Positions 42,388 to 49,579 of a stretch of DNA of 49,579 bases are shown here, one piece after another. The position numbers and the translations under genes were made by a program. Below the pieces are notes generated by a model. It did no database searches. It saw nothing but the letters and a program-made list of their open reading frames with translations, and was not told the origin of the DNA. Origin of the DNA: Candidatus Intestinimonas merdavium (GTDB lineage Bacteria > Bacillota > Clostridia > Oscillospirales > Oscillospiraceae); NCBI GenBank assembly GCA_019115785.1, contig DXCX01000070.1:1-49579 (forward strand), given 5' to 3'. Every line of letters begins with the position of its first letter. Within the stretch, counting starts at the first letter, position 1.

Positions 42388-43218
42388 TTGAGCTACGCCG
42401 ATCAGATTTTCATTGACAACTGCAAGGAGATCCTCGCCCACGGCACATGGGATACCGGCCTGCCGGTGCGTCCCCGCTGGGACGACGGCACACCGGCCCA
42501 CACCGTCAAGCGCTTCGGTCTGGTCAACCGCTACGACCTGCGGTGTGAGTTCCCCGTCCAGACCATCCGGAAGATGGCCTTCAAAAACGCCCTGGACGAG
42601 CTGTTGTGGATCTGGCAGAAAAAGTCCAGCAATGTCCACGACCTCAAAAGCCACATCTGGGACGCCTGGGCCGACGAGAGCGGCTCCATCGGCAAGGCCT
42701 ACGGCTACCAGCTGGGGATCAAGCACCAGTACAGGGAGGGGTGGTTCGACCAGGTGGACCGGGTGCTCTACGACCTCAAGCGCGACCCGGCCTCCCGGCG
42801 CATCCTCACCAGCCTCTACAACCACCACGACCTCCACGAGATGCACCTCTACCCCTGCGCCTGGTCGGTGACCTTCAACGTCACGGGGAAGACCCTCAAC
42901 GCCATCCTCAACCAGCGCAGCCAGGACATGCTCACCGCCAACGGCTGGAACGTGATGCAGTACGCCGCCCTGGTCCATATGCTCGCCCAGGTGTCCGGCC
43001 TGGAGGCGGGGGAGCTGGTCCACGTCATCGCCGACGCCCACATCTACGACCGCCATGTGCCCCTGGTGGAGGAGATCATCGCCCGGAGGCCCTACGACGC
43101 CCCGGAGCTGTGGGTGGACCGGTCGGTCACCGACTTCTACGCCTTTACCACCGAGAGCTTCCGCCTGGAGGGCTATGAGGCCTGGCCCCTGGCGGCCAAG
43201 ATCCCGGTGGCCGTGTGA
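42388..43218 (+). CDS. thyA: Thymidylate synthase (B. subtilis ThyA / phage phi3T type)
   Basis: 276 residues. Makes dTMP from dUMP with methylene-tetrahydrofolate. Phosphate-site SRR (136-138), catalytic Cys157 in YPCAWSVTFNV and the C-terminal AAKIPVAV are present. The residue after the catalytic Cys is Ala rather than the His of E. coli PCH. That, together with KSSNVHDLKSHIWDAWADES and ELLWIWQKKS, places it with the divergent ThyA group of B. subtilis and phage phi3T. Start is a TTG with perfect AGGAGG upstream. DHFR follows by 11 bases, the usual partner that regenerates tetrahydrofolate. Confidence 0.93.
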   Translation: MSYADQIFIDNCKEILAHGTWDTGLPVRPRWDDGTPAHTVKRFGLVNRYDLRCEFPVQTIRKMAFKNALDELLWIWQKKSSNVHDLKSHIWDAWADESGSIGKAYGYQLGIKHQYREGWFDQVDRVLYDLKRDPASRRILTSLYNHHDLHEMHLYPCAWSVTFNVTGKTLNAILNQRSQDMLTANGWNVMQYAALVHMLAQVSGLEAGELVHVIADAHIYDRHVPLVEEIIARRPYDAPELWVDRSVTDFYAFTTESFRLEGYEAWPLAAKIPVAV

Positions 43219-43229
43219 GGAGGGCGCCC

Positions 43230-43925
43230 ATGGACATACTCATCTCGGCCTGCCTGCTGGGCTGTTCCTGCGCCGTGCTCAAGGCCCGCAGCCCCTCCTG
43301 CGGCAGCGGCGCTGTCTACGACGGCAGCTTCACCGGCGCCCTGACGCCCGGGGACGGGGTGGCCGCCGCCGCCCTGAAGGCCAGGGGGGTGGCCGTCTTC
43401 ACCGAGGAGGAGGGGGAGGCCCTGTCGGCCTTCCTCCAAAGGGGACAACTGAAGGCCATCGTGGCCGCCGACCGGCGCTGGGGCATCGGAAAGGACGGGG
43501 ACCAGCTCTGCTATATCCCCGCCGACCTCAAGCGCTTCAAGGCCCTCACCACTGGCCACGCCGTCATCCTGGGCCGGAGGACCCTGGCCACCTTCCCCGG
43601 GGGGCGGCCCCTGCCGGGGCGGCGGAACCTGATCCTCTCCCGGGACCCGGACTTCTCCCCCCAGGGGGTGGAGGTCTTCCGGAGCCTGGAGGCCCTGCGC
43701 GCCGCCGCCCCGGAGGACGCCTTCGTCATCGGCGGAGGGGCGGTTTACGCCCAGCTCCTCCCCTGGTGCGACACCGCCTATGTGACCCGGCTGGAGAGGA
43801 CCTTCCCCGCCGACACCTATTTTCCCGACCTGGACGCCGACCCTGCGTGGCGGCTTACAGAGACGGAGGGGCCCTATGAGCACCAGGGCCTGGTCTTCCG
43901 CTACGACACCTACCGGCGAATATGA
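43230..43925 (+). CDS. folA: DUF523 remnant fused to dihydrofolate reductase
   Basis: 231 residues. Residues 1-70 are a shortened DUF523 domain: the N-terminal SACLLGCSC runs directly into VLKARSPSCGSGAVYDGSFT, which is the C-terminal half, so about 70 middle residues of the usual 140-150 are missing. Residues 75-231 form a complete DHFR: LKAIVAADRRWGIGKDG, the folate-binding Asp99 in IPADLKRF, VILGRRT and VIGGGAVYAQLLPWCD. It reduces dihydrofolate made by the adjacent ThyA. ATG 43230 has GAGGAGGG upstream. A secondary start for DHFR alone is not obvious, as the DHFR begins at Leu74-Lys75. The fusion may be natural with an internal deletion, or an assembly collapse. Confidence 0.85.
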   Translation: MDILISACLLGCSCAVLKARSPSCGSGAVYDGSFTGALTPGDGVAAAALKARGVAVFTEEEGEALSAFLQRGQLKAIVAADRRWGIGKDGDQLCYIPADLKRFKALTTGHAVILGRRTLATFPGGRPLPGRRNLILSRDPDFSPQGVEVFRSLEALRAAAPEDAFVIGGGAVYAQLLPWCDTAYVTRLERTFPADTYFPDLDADPAWRLTETEGPYEHQGLVFRYDTYRRI

Positions 43926-43930
43926 GCGCG

Positions 43931-43971
43931 GCCCCGTGAGCATGCTCCATACATGCTCACGGGGCTTTTTT
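43931..43971 (+). terminator. Terminator of thyA-folA
   Basis: Perfect 14-bp stem (43931-43944 with 43952-43965), seven-base loop, then six T. Confidence 0.9.
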
Positions 43972-43985
43972 GATGGGCATGCCGG

Positions 43986-44210
43986 TCAGGGCCGGACGCC
44001 CATGGCCTCCAAAAGCTCTTCCAGCAGCCGGTTCTGCCGCCGGAGGAGGGAGAGCGCCTCCCGGCAGGCCGGGCAGCTTCCGGCGCTCTGGCCGGGGCGG
44101 CAGACCCGGGTGGGCGTGTCGGCCAAAGCCGCCCGCCGGGCGGCGGCCTGGGCGCCGGCCGCCTCCGCCGGCTGGCGGCGCTGCCCTTTACAGTGGGTGC
44201 TGTGTCCCAT
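43986..44210 (-). CDS. Small Cys-containing coiled-coil protein, hypothetical
   Basis: 74 residues. The first half is Ala/Arg/Gln-rich with one Cys-containing GHSTHCKG; the second half has CPACREALSLLRRQNRLLEE, a CxxC followed by a short coiled coil. GGGGGG lies about 11 bases before the ATG. The C-terminal heptads make it plausible, but the composition of the N-terminal half is also what antisense GC-rich DNA gives. It is divergent from the Crp/Fnr gene. Low certainty. Confidence 0.45.
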   Translation of the reverse strand: MGHSTHCKGQRRQPAEAAGAQAAARRAALADTPTRVCRPGQSAGSCPACREALSLLRRQNRLLEELLEAMGVRP

Positions 44211-44250
44211 CCTGGAGATCCCCCCTTTCCCTCCCATCCTATGTTTGGGA

Positions 44251-44279
44251 TTGACATTGGTCCACCCGGGAGGTAAAAT
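44251..44279 (+). promoter_or_regulatory. Predicted promoter of the Crp-ABC operon
   Basis: Perfect TTGACA (44251-44256), 17 bases, TAAAAT (44274-44279), 40 bases before the regulator's start codon. Confidence 0.75.
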
Positions 44280-44319
44280 TTGAAAGTGTCTGAAATGAGA
44301 CAGAAAGCGGGGAGAGACC

Positions 44320-44991
44320 ATGGGAGAGGCGTGGAGCGGAGGGGAGCTGGCCGCCCTGGCCCGGACGGAGCTCTTCCGGGAGGTGCCGGAGGAGCGGCTC
44401 CGCCGGGCGGCGGAGGACCCCAGCTGCCTCCGGGAGAACTTTCCCAGGGGAGCGGTCATTTACAGCCCCACCCGGTTTCGCCGGTGTCTGGGGGTCTTTC
44501 TCTCCGGACGGGCCAGGGTCACCAAGGGGGCCCTGGTCATGAGCACCCTGGAGCGGGGGGCCTTCTTCGGGGCGGCGGCCCTCTTTCACCGCCGGGACCG
44601 CTACGAGACCACCATCACCGCCCTCACCCCCTGCACCGTGGCCTTTTTCCCGGAAGCCCTGGTGGCCGGACTGCTGGACGACTGTCCCCCCTTCCGCCAA
44701 AGCTACATCGCCTACCTCTCCGGGCGCATCCACTTCCTGAGCCGGAAGGTGGAGGGGCTCACCACCCCCAAGGTGACGGGGAAGCTCTCCCGCTGGCTGC
44801 TGGAATCGGGGCGGGAGTCGGTCTCCTGCCCCGCCACCGAGCTCTCCCGGCGGCTGGATGTGAGCCGGGCCTCCCTCTACCGGGCCTTTGAGGAGCTGGA
44901 GCGGGCGGGGGCCATCCGGCGGACCGGAAAGACCATCGTCATCCTGGACCGGAGGGTCCTGGAGATACAGAATGGAGGAACCAGAACATGA
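44320..44991 (+). CDS. Crp/Fnr-family transcriptional regulator
   Basis: 223 residues. An N-terminal cyclic-nucleotide-binding-like beta roll (about 20-130; FLSGRARVTKGALVMSTLER, GAFFGAAALF) and a C-terminal winged helix-turn-helix (about 150-215; VSCPATELSRRLDVSRASLY, RAFEELERAGAIRR). The Arg/Glu pair for cAMP binding is not clear, and there is no Fnr-type N-terminal Cys cluster, so the signal is unknown. Its last codons overlap the start of the binding-protein gene (ATGA), so it is co-translated with the transporter it probably controls. Confidence 0.88.
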   Translation: MGEAWSGGELAALARTELFREVPEERLRRAAEDPSCLRENFPRGAVIYSPTRFRRCLGVFLSGRARVTKGALVMSTLERGAFFGAAALFHRRDRYETTITALTPCTVAFFPEALVAGLLDDCPPFRQSYIAYLSGRIHFLSRKVEGLTTPKVTGKLSRWLLESGRESVSCPATELSRRLDVSRASLYRAFEELERAGAIRRTGKTIVILDRRVLEIQNGGTRT

Positions 44992-46040
44992 AGAGAAAAC
45001 TGCTTGCCCTCACCCTGGCGCTGCTGACGCTCACCGGCGCCCTGGCAGGCTGCGGCCAGAAGACGGCCGAGACCAGCCCCGTGCCGGAGACCGCCGCCCC
45101 CGAGACCAGCGCCCCGGTGGAGACCACCGCCCAGCCCACCCAGGAGGCGGCGGGCACCGTCCGCTTCGCCGTGCTCAACGGACCCACCGGCGTGGGCGCC
45201 GCCAAGCTCATGGCCGACAGCGAAGCCGGCGCCACCAGCAACACCTATGAGGTGGAGGTCTTCACCGCCAACGACCAGGTGGCCGCCGGCCTCACCAACG
45301 GCGAGATCGACATCGCCGCCGTGGCCTCCAATGTGGCCGCCAACCTCTACAACAAGACCGACGGGGGCATCCAGATGCTGGCCGTCAGCGGCCTGGGCGT
45401 TCTCTATATCCTGGAAAACGGAGAGAGCGTCCACACCATGGCCGACCTGGCCGGGCGCACCCTCTACGCCACCGGCCAGGGGGCCAATCCGGAGTACGTC
45501 CTCAACTATCTCCTCACCGAAAACGGGGTGGACCCCGCCGACGTGGACATCCAGTGGGTGACCGCCGATGAGATCACCACCCTCATGGTCAGCGGCGAGG
45601 CCGAATTGTGCATGCTCCCCGTCCCCGCCGCCACCGCCGTGCAGCTCAAAAACGCCGATGTCCGGGAGGCCCTGGATCTGTCGGCCGAGTGGGACAACCT
45701 GCAAAACGGCAGCCACCTCACCATGACCACCATCGTGGCCCGGACCGACTTCATCCAGGAGAATCCCCAGGCGGTGGAAAACTTCCTGGCCGACTACCAG
45801 GCCTCCGTGGACTATGTCAACGGCGATCCCGCCGCCGCCGCCGAGCTGGTGGCCGGGTACGGCATCACCGCCAACGCCCAGATCGCCGAGGCCGCCATCC
45901 CCAAGTGCGCCCTGGTCTTCATCACCGGCCCCTCCAGCATGCGCAGCGCCATCCAGGGCTACTATGAGGTCCTCTATCAGGCCAACCCCGACTCCATCGG
46001 CGGGGGCATCCCCGACGACGCCTTCTATTACCAGGGGTGA
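44988..46040 (+). CDS. ABC transporter substrate-binding lipoprotein (SsuA/TauA/Thi5-like)
   Basis: 350 residues. A lipoprotein signal (MKRKLLALTLALLTLTGALA then GC, Cys22) precedes a Thr/Pro/Glu-rich linker and a type-2 periplasmic-binding fold. VRFAVLNGPTGVGAAKLMAD, NGEIDIAAVASNVAANLYNK and MVSGEAELCMLP are the pattern of the nitrate/sulfonate/taurine/HMP-precursor binding group. It is the first transporter gene, overlapping the regulator by four bases and the permease by four. The ligand is not readable; no thiamine riboswitch is visible upstream. Confidence 0.88.
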   Translation: MKRKLLALTLALLTLTGALAGCGQKTAETSPVPETAAPETSAPVETTAQPTQEAAGTVRFAVLNGPTGVGAAKLMADSEAGATSNTYEVEVFTANDQVAAGLTNGEIDIAAVASNVAANLYNKTDGGIQMLAVSGLGVLYILENGESVHTMADLAGRTLYATGQGANPEYVLNYLLTENGVDPADVDIQWVTADEITTLMVSGEAELCMLPVPAATAVQLKNADVREALDLSAEWDNLQNGSHLTMTTIVARTDFIQENPQAVENFLADYQASVDYVNGDPAAAAELVAGYGITANAQIAEAAIPKCALVFITGPSSMRSAIQGYYEVLYQANPDSIGGGIPDDAFYYQG

Positions 46041-46909
46041 GCGGAAAAGGGTCCGCCGCTCCCGCCAAAGGCTGGCGGGAGCGGCTTTTGCCCCTTCTGT
46101 TCTGGCTGCTGGTATGGGAGTGCGCCGCCCTGTGGGCCGGCCGGCGCTCCCTCCTGGAGGCCTGGACGGCCTGGCGGCAGGCCGGGGACGCCGCCGGCCT
46201 TCTGCGTTGCCTGTGGGAGGGGCAGACCTTTGTCCTCCCCGCCCCGCCCCGGGTGGCCCAGGAGCTGCTGGCCCTGGCGGGGACGGCGGATTTCTGGCGG
46301 ACGGCGGCCATCTCTCTGTGCCGGGTCTTCGCCGGTGCCGCCATCGGGGTGGCGGCGGGGGCCGCCCTGGCCGCCGGCACCGCCGCCGCCCGGTGGGTCC
46401 GGCTCCTCTTCGCCCCGGCGGTGAAGGTGGTCCGGGCCGCCCCGGTGGCCTCTTTTATTATCCTGGTGCTCCTGTGGGCCGAACGGAACTGGGTGCCCGT
46501 CATCATCGCCGCCCTGATGGTCCTCCCCGTGGTGTGGGGCAATGTGGCGCAGGGGGTGGACGCCACCGACGGGGGGCTGCTGGAGCTCTCCCGGGCCTAC
46601 GGCTTTTCCCGCTGGCGGCGGGTGCGGCTGGTGTATGTGCCCTCGGTGCTGCCCTACTTCGCCGCCGCCTGCCGCACCAGCCTGGGCCTGGCCTGGAAGG
46701 CGGGGGTGGCCGCTGAGGTGCTCTGTCTGCCCCGGCTGGCCATCGGTACCCAGGTGAGCAACGCCAAGACCTATCTGGACACGCCGGGCCTTTTCGCCTG
46801 GACCCTCACCGTGCTCCTGCTCAGCTTTGCCCTGGAGCGGGTGCTGGGGGGACTGCTGGGCCGGCTGGAACGGGGGAGAGGGGGGAGCGACTGTGCTGGA
46901 GATCCGTGA
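46037..46909 (+). CDS. ABC transporter permease (SsuC/TauC-like)
   Basis: 290 residues with about six membrane segments and the BPD_transp_1 signature. The coupling loop is [23 protein letters not shown] start overlaps the binding-protein stop (GTGA). It forms the channel for the import system with the ATPase gene that follows, which starts 17 bases inside its 3' end. Confidence 0.9.
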   Translation: MSGKGSAAPAKGWRERLLPLLFWLLVWECAALWAGRRSLLEAWTAWRQAGDAAGLLRCLWEGQTFVLPAPPRVAQELLALAGTADFWRTAAISLCRVFAGAAIGVAAGAALAAGTAAARWVRLLFAPAVKVVRAAPVASFIILVLLWAERNWVPVIIAALMVLPVVWGNVAQGVDATDGGLLELSRAYGFSRWRRVRLVYVPSVLPYFAAACRTSLGLAWKAGVAAEVLCLPRLAIGTQVSNAKTYLDTPGLFAWTLTVLLLSFALERVLGGLLGRLERGRGGSDCAGDP

Positions 46910-47489
46910 GCTGACAATGTCCTACGGGGATAAGGCGGTGCTGGACCGGTTCTCCCTGTCAGTGCCGGGGGAGGGGGTCACCGCCCTCTCCGGCCCCTCC
47001 GGCTGCGGAAAGACCACCCTCCTCCGGGTGCTGGCCGGGCTGGAGATCCCCGCCTCCGGCGCCGTCGCCGGACTGGCGCCGGAGAAGGCCGTCCTCCTCT
47101 TCCAGGAAAACCGGCTCTTCCCCTGGCGGACGGCGGAGCAGCACATCACCGACGTGCTGCCCAGACCCGACCGGGAGACGGCGGAGCGGTGGCTCTCGGC
47201 GGCGGGGCTGGCCGGAGAGGGGGGGAGCTACCCCGCCGCCCTCTCCGGCGGCATGGCCCGGCGGCTCTCCCTGGTCCGGGCCCTGGCCCTGGCGGAGGTC
47301 CGACGTGGGTGGCTGCTGCTGGACGAGCCCTTCGCCGGGGTGGACCCGGCCCGGGCGGAGTCCCTCATGGAGGCGGTGTACGCCCTGGACCTCCCCGTGC
47401 TGCTGTGCGCCCACGAACACCACACCGTGGCCCTGGCCACCCGGCGGGTGGAGCTGGAGGGGCCGCCCCTGGGGGTGGTGGGCTCGTAA
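46893..47489 (+). CDS. ABC transporter ATPase (SsuB/TauB-like)
   Basis: 198 residues, short for the family (about 240-260). Walker [11 protein letters not shown]-loop [13 protein letters not shown], signature [14 protein letters not shown], Walker [13 protein letters not shown] and H-loop CAHEHHTVA are all present, so it is complete as an ATPase. Start is a GTG with GAGGGGGGA upstream, overlapping the permease gene. It powers the importer. The C-terminus ends soon after the H-loop. Confidence 0.9.
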   Translation: MLEIRELTMSYGDKAVLDRFSLSVPGEGVTALSGPSGCGKTTLLRVLAGLEIPASGAVAGLAPEKAVLLFQENRLFPWRTAEQHITDVLPRPDRETAERWLSAAGLAGEGGSYPAALSGGMARRLSLVRALALAEVRRGWLLLDEPFAGVDPARAESLMEAVYALDLPVLLCAHEHHTVALATRRVELEGPPLGVVGS

Positions 47490-47543
47490 GGCCCCCTTTC
47501 GGGGAAAAGCCCCCCGGGTTTTCGAGAATTCCCGGTAAAAATC

Positions 47544-47572
47544 TTGCAATCAGGCTATCCATATGGTATACT
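47544..47572 (+). promoter_or_regulatory. Predicted rimP-nusA promoter
   Basis: TTGCAA (47544-47549), 17 bases, TATACT (47567-47572). A leader of about 105 bases follows. Confidence 0.68.
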
Positions 47573-47600
47573 ACCTATACTAGCAGTGTACGTATCCGTT

Positions 47601-47630
47601 AAGAGTGGGGTCCGCCCCGCTCTTTCTTAT
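47601..47630 (+). promoter_or_regulatory. rimP leader hairpin (possible attenuator)
   Basis: AAGAGTGGGG (47601-47610) pairs with CCCCGCTCTT (47615-47624, one wobble) around TCCG, then TTCTTATTG. It sits in the rimP leader 54 bases before the start codon and resembles the short hairpins often found ahead of rimP in Firmicutes. NusA is encoded in the operon, so NusA-dependent attenuation is plausible. Confidence 0.5.
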
Positions 47631-47683
47631 TGAAAAAATGGGATATGTAAGTATCTGGAAAGACGCGTCAGGGGGGACGGAAG

Positions 47684-48139
47684 ATGGCAAAGGTGACCGA
47701 ACTCACAGCGGGTCTGGCGGCCCCCATCGTGGAGGCCGCCGGGTGCACGCTCTGGGATGTGGAATATGTGAAGGAGGCGGGGGAGTGGTTCCTCCGGGTC
47801 TACATCGACAAGGAGGGCGGGGTGTCCATCAACGACTGCGAGGCGGTGAGCCGCCCCCTCAGCGACGCCCTGGACGAGGCCGACCCCATCGAGGGGAGCT
47901 ACACCCTGGAGGTCTCCTCCGCCGGGGCGGACCGGGTGCTCAAAAAGCCGGAGCACTTCGCGGCCTTCCTGGGCAGCGAGGTGGACGTGAAGCTCTACCG
48001 GGCCCGGGCCGGGCGCAAGGAGCTCACCGGCGTGCTGGCGGGCTACGCCGACGGGAACGTGACGGTGGAGCTCCCCGGCGGGGCGGAGACGCTGGAGAAA
48101 AAGGACGTGGCTCAGGTGCGGCTGCACGTGAGCTTTTAA
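47684..48139 (+). CDS. rimP: Ribosome maturation factor RimP
   Basis: 151 residues, full length. RimP helps late 30S assembly. The two-domain pattern is clear: APIVEAAGCTLWDVEYVKEA, LRVYIDKEGGVSINDCEAVS and LEVSSAGADRVLKKPEHF, then an Sm-like C-terminal domain. The ATG follows AGGGGGGACGGA. It leads the standard rimP-nusA operon, with nusA 24 bases downstream. Confidence 0.95.
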   Translation: MAKVTELTAGLAAPIVEAAGCTLWDVEYVKEAGEWFLRVYIDKEGGVSINDCEAVSRPLSDALDEADPIEGSYTLEVSSAGADRVLKKPEHFAAFLGSEVDVKLYRARAGRKELTGVLAGYADGNVTVELPGGAETLEKKDVAQVRLHVSF

Positions 48140-48163
48140 GGGAGTAAAGGGAGAGTATCGACA

Positions 48164-49333
48164 ATGCCGAGAAAGAACGCGAAAAAGACCAACAGCAGCG
48201 AAAACGACGGCCAGGAGTTTTTCGCCGCCATCGCCCAGATCGAGAAGGAGAAGGGCATTCCCGCCGGCTACATGATGGAGAAGATCACCCAGGCCCTGGC
48301 CTCCGCCTACAAGCGGGACCACGAGGGGGCCGGGGACAACATCGAGGTCAAGGCCAACCCGGAGACCGGCGAGGTGCGCATGTTCATCCTCAAGGACATC
48401 GTGGAGACGGTGGACAATCCGGCCACCGAGATGTCCCTGGAGGAGGCCCGCCGGGCCATCCCCCACGCCGAGCTGGGGGACGTGGTCCGCATCGAGGTCA
48501 AGCCCAAGAACTTCGGCCGCATCGCCGCCCAGACCGCCCGCCAGGTCATCATCCAGGGCATCCGGGAGGCCGAGCGTGGCATGATCTACGACGAGTTCAG
48601 CTCCAAGGAGCACGAGATCCTCACCGGTATCGTCACCCGCATCGACCCCAGGAGCGGGGCGGCCAACCTGCGCATCAGCTCCAGCAGCGAGTACACCGAG
48701 GCCTTCCTGGCCCCCGGCGAGCAGGTGCGGGGGAAGGAGATCCATGAGGGCGACCGCCTGAAGGTCTATGTGGTGGAGGTCCGCCGTTCCACCCGGGGGC
48801 CCCAGGTCCTCATCTCCCGGACCCATCCCGGCCTGGTCAAGCGGCTTTTTGAGCTGGAGATCCCTGAGATCTACGACGGCACCGTTGAGGTCAAGTCCAT
48901 CGCCCGGGAGGCGGGCAGCCGCACCAAGATCGCCGTCTGGTCCGCCGACGAGAACGTGGACCCCATCGGCGCCTGTGTGGGCCCCGGCGGCCAGCGGGTG
49001 AACAACATCGTGGAGGAGCTCCACGGGGAAAAGGTGGACATCATCAAATACAGCGAGGACCCCACCGCCTATGTGGCGGCGGCCCTCTCTCCCGCCGACG
49101 TGGTCAGCGTGGACCTGCTGCCCGACGGCAAGAGCTGCCGGGTGCTGGTGCCCGACGACCAGCTCTCCCTGGCCATCGGCAAGGAGGGCCAGAACGCCCG
49201 GCTGGCGGCCAAGCTGACGGGGTACAAGATCGACATCAAGCCGGAATCCGACCCGGGGGAGCTGCCCCCTGCGGAGGAGGCCGAGGTGGAGATCGAGGAA
49301 GAGCCGGAGGAGAGCGTGGACGTGGAGGGCTAA
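48164..49333 (+). CDS. nusA: Transcription termination/antitermination factor NusA
   Basis: 389 residues. The N-terminal RNAP-binding domain (about 1-125; [20 protein letters not shown]), S1 domain ([20 protein letters not shown]), KH1 ([40 protein letters not shown]) and KH2 ([20 protein letters not shown]) are all present, with a short acidic tail. NusA promotes pausing, termination and antitermination. In related genomes rnpM (ylxR), an L7Ae-like gene and infB follow; here they are missing within the window. The last KH2 and tail region (49186-49299) is repeated at 49466-49579. Confidence 0.95.
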   Translation: MPRKNAKKTNSSENDGQEFFAAIAQIEKEKGIPAGYMMEKITQALASAYKRDHEGAGDNIEVKANPETGEVRMFILKDIVETVDNPATEMSLEEARRAIPHAELGDVVRIEVKPKNFGRIAAQTARQVIIQGIREAERGMIYDEFSSKEHEILTGIVTRIDPRSGAANLRISSSSEYTEAFLAPGEQVRGKEIHEGDRLKVYVVEVRRSTRGPQVLISRTHPGLVKRLFELEIPEIYDGTVEVKSIAREAGSRTKIAVWSADENVDPIGACVGPGGQRVNNIVEELHGEKVDIIKYSEDPTAYVAAALSPADVVSVDLLPDGKSCRVLVPDDQLSLAIGKEGQNARLAAKLTGYKIDIKPESDPGELPPAEEAEVEIEEEPEESVDVEG

Positions 49334-49347
49334 AGGGCCCTCCTGTC

Positions 49348-49417
49348 CGCGGCGTCTGCCGCGTCAAGCCTTTGCCGGAGGCAAAGCTTGGGTTTGGGCG
49401 GATTTACTCCGCCCAAA
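49348..49417. repeat. Cluster of three consecutive palindromes
   Basis: Three adjoining inverted repeats follow nusA: 49348-49363 (6-bp arms), 49365-49390 (about 11-bp arms with one bulge) and 49393-49417 (perfect 10-bp arms, loop TTTAC). None has a T run, so together they look more like a mobile/REP-like palindromic mosaic than a terminator. Confidence 0.6.
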
Positions 49418-49465
49418 TCAAGTGAAAACCGGGGCCCCCGCAAAAGGCAGGGCCTTTTGTGGGGC

Positions 49466-49579
49466 GGGCCAGAAGGCCCGGCTGGCGGCCAAGCTGACGG
49501 GGTACAAGATCGACATCAAGCCGGAATCCGACCCGGGGGAGCTGCCCCCTGCGGAGGAGGCCGAGGTGGAGATCGAGGA
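49466..49579. repeat. Direct repeat of the nusA 3' end at the window edge
   Basis: 114 bases identical to 49186-49299 except one position (the C of GAACGCCCG is G here), offset by 280 bases. The copy includes codons of KH2 and the acidic tail and runs off the window. It lacks any start, so it does not encode a working NusA part. It is either a real partial duplication or a contig-end assembly artefact. Confidence 0.9.

Noticed and set aside
42606-43178. Alternative frames inside thyA and folA
   Set aside because: Arg/Pro-rich translations without motifs; they are frame shadows of thyA and the DHFR fusion.
44280-44319. Thiamine riboswitch before the Crp-ABC operon, suggested by a Thi5-like binding protein
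   Set aside because: The leader is about 35 bases and lacks conserved TPP-riboswitch sequence.
1-49579. CRISPR arrays, tRNA or rRNA genes, prophage or insertion sequences
   Set aside because: No regularly spaced repeats, cloverleaf-like or rRNA-like segments, integrases or transposases were seen on either strand by eye; a tRNAscan or ISfinder run would be decisive.
49466-49579. Second nusA gene starting at the window edge
   Set aside because: The copy starts inside the KH2 codons with no start codon or ribosome site, so it is a duplicated fragment rather than a gene.

Overview
Overall character. The window is a dense chromosomal segment of a high-GC, low-oxygen Firmicute. Gene content (lipoprotein-anchored ABC transporters without outer-membrane parts, AGGAGG ribosome sites, GTG/TTG starts, lactate racemase and permease, an AbfT/butyrate-type CoA-transferase, a Crh-like HPr, UPF0237/UPF0210 pair, MtaB, rimP-nusA) fits a gut Oscillospiraceae (Flavonifractor/Lawsonibacter/Intestinimonas-like). 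That placement is an inference from protein character, not from a marker-gene search. I saw no rRNA, tRNA, CRISPR array, prophage or intact insertion sequence.

Layout. 0.1-2.7 kb: ilvD divergent from a GntR/FadR regulator with a shared palindromic operator, then a small conserved protein. 3.0-5.2 kb: a shortened TetR-type regulator, an FtsH gene with a large internal in-frame deletion, a zinc-ribbon membrane protein and a DUF2085 protein. 5.3-10.5 kb: a GntP permease / alpha-beta hydrolase / CoA-transferase operon divergent from a LysR regulator, with a LysR-type palindrome just upstream of the operon promoter. 10.5-21.7 kb: a sialic acid / amino sugar utilisation locus. On the minus strand are a ROK-like kinase and a YesL-like protein. 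On the plus strand are an AGE epimerase, an RpiR regulator, a sugar ABC transporter, YhcH, NanA, NagB and NagA. 21.8-22.6 kb: an orphan coiled-coil protein. 22.6-27.4 kb: lactate utilisation (FAD-linked lactate dehydrogenase, LarA racemase, LctP permease) with PdhR/LldR-like operators. 27.4-35 kb: two-component system, thioredoxin reductase, NADP isocitrate dehydrogenase, a small P-loop protein, glucose-6-phosphate isomerase. 35-40.4 kb: a chemoreceptor, a nitroreductase and a four-gene operon (Crh-like HPr, YfbR-like HD phosphohydrolase, ACT protein, UPF0210). 40.4-44 kb: mtaB, an aromatic-acid-exporter-like membrane protein, thyA (B. subtilis/phi3T type) and a DUF523-DHFR fusion. 44-47.5 kb: a Crp/Fnr regulator translationally coupled to a complete SsuABC/TauABC-like importer. 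47.5-49.6 kb: rimP-nusA, followed by a cluster of palindromes and a repeated copy of the nusA 3' end running off the window edge.

How the genes work together. In the sialic acid locus Neu5Ac would be imported, cleaved by NanA to ManNAc and pyruvate, epimerised directly to GlcNAc by the AGE enzyme, phosphorylated by the ROK-like kinase, then deacetylated and deaminated by NagA and NagB to fructose-6-phosphate. NanE and NanK of the phosphorylated route are absent here. The lactate block would import lactate, equilibrate its stereoisomers and oxidise it to pyruvate. The GntP/hydrolase/CoA-transferase block looks like uptake and CoA activation of a small organic acid or an ester/lactone of one.

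The most unusual structural signals are three rearrangement scars: FtsH lacking everything between Walker A and its extreme C-terminus, a DUF523 domain missing its middle and fused to DHFR, and the duplicated nusA tail at the window end. These are either real deletions/duplications or assembly faults, and reads would decide. I did not find a clearly new multi-gene defence or biosynthetic system.
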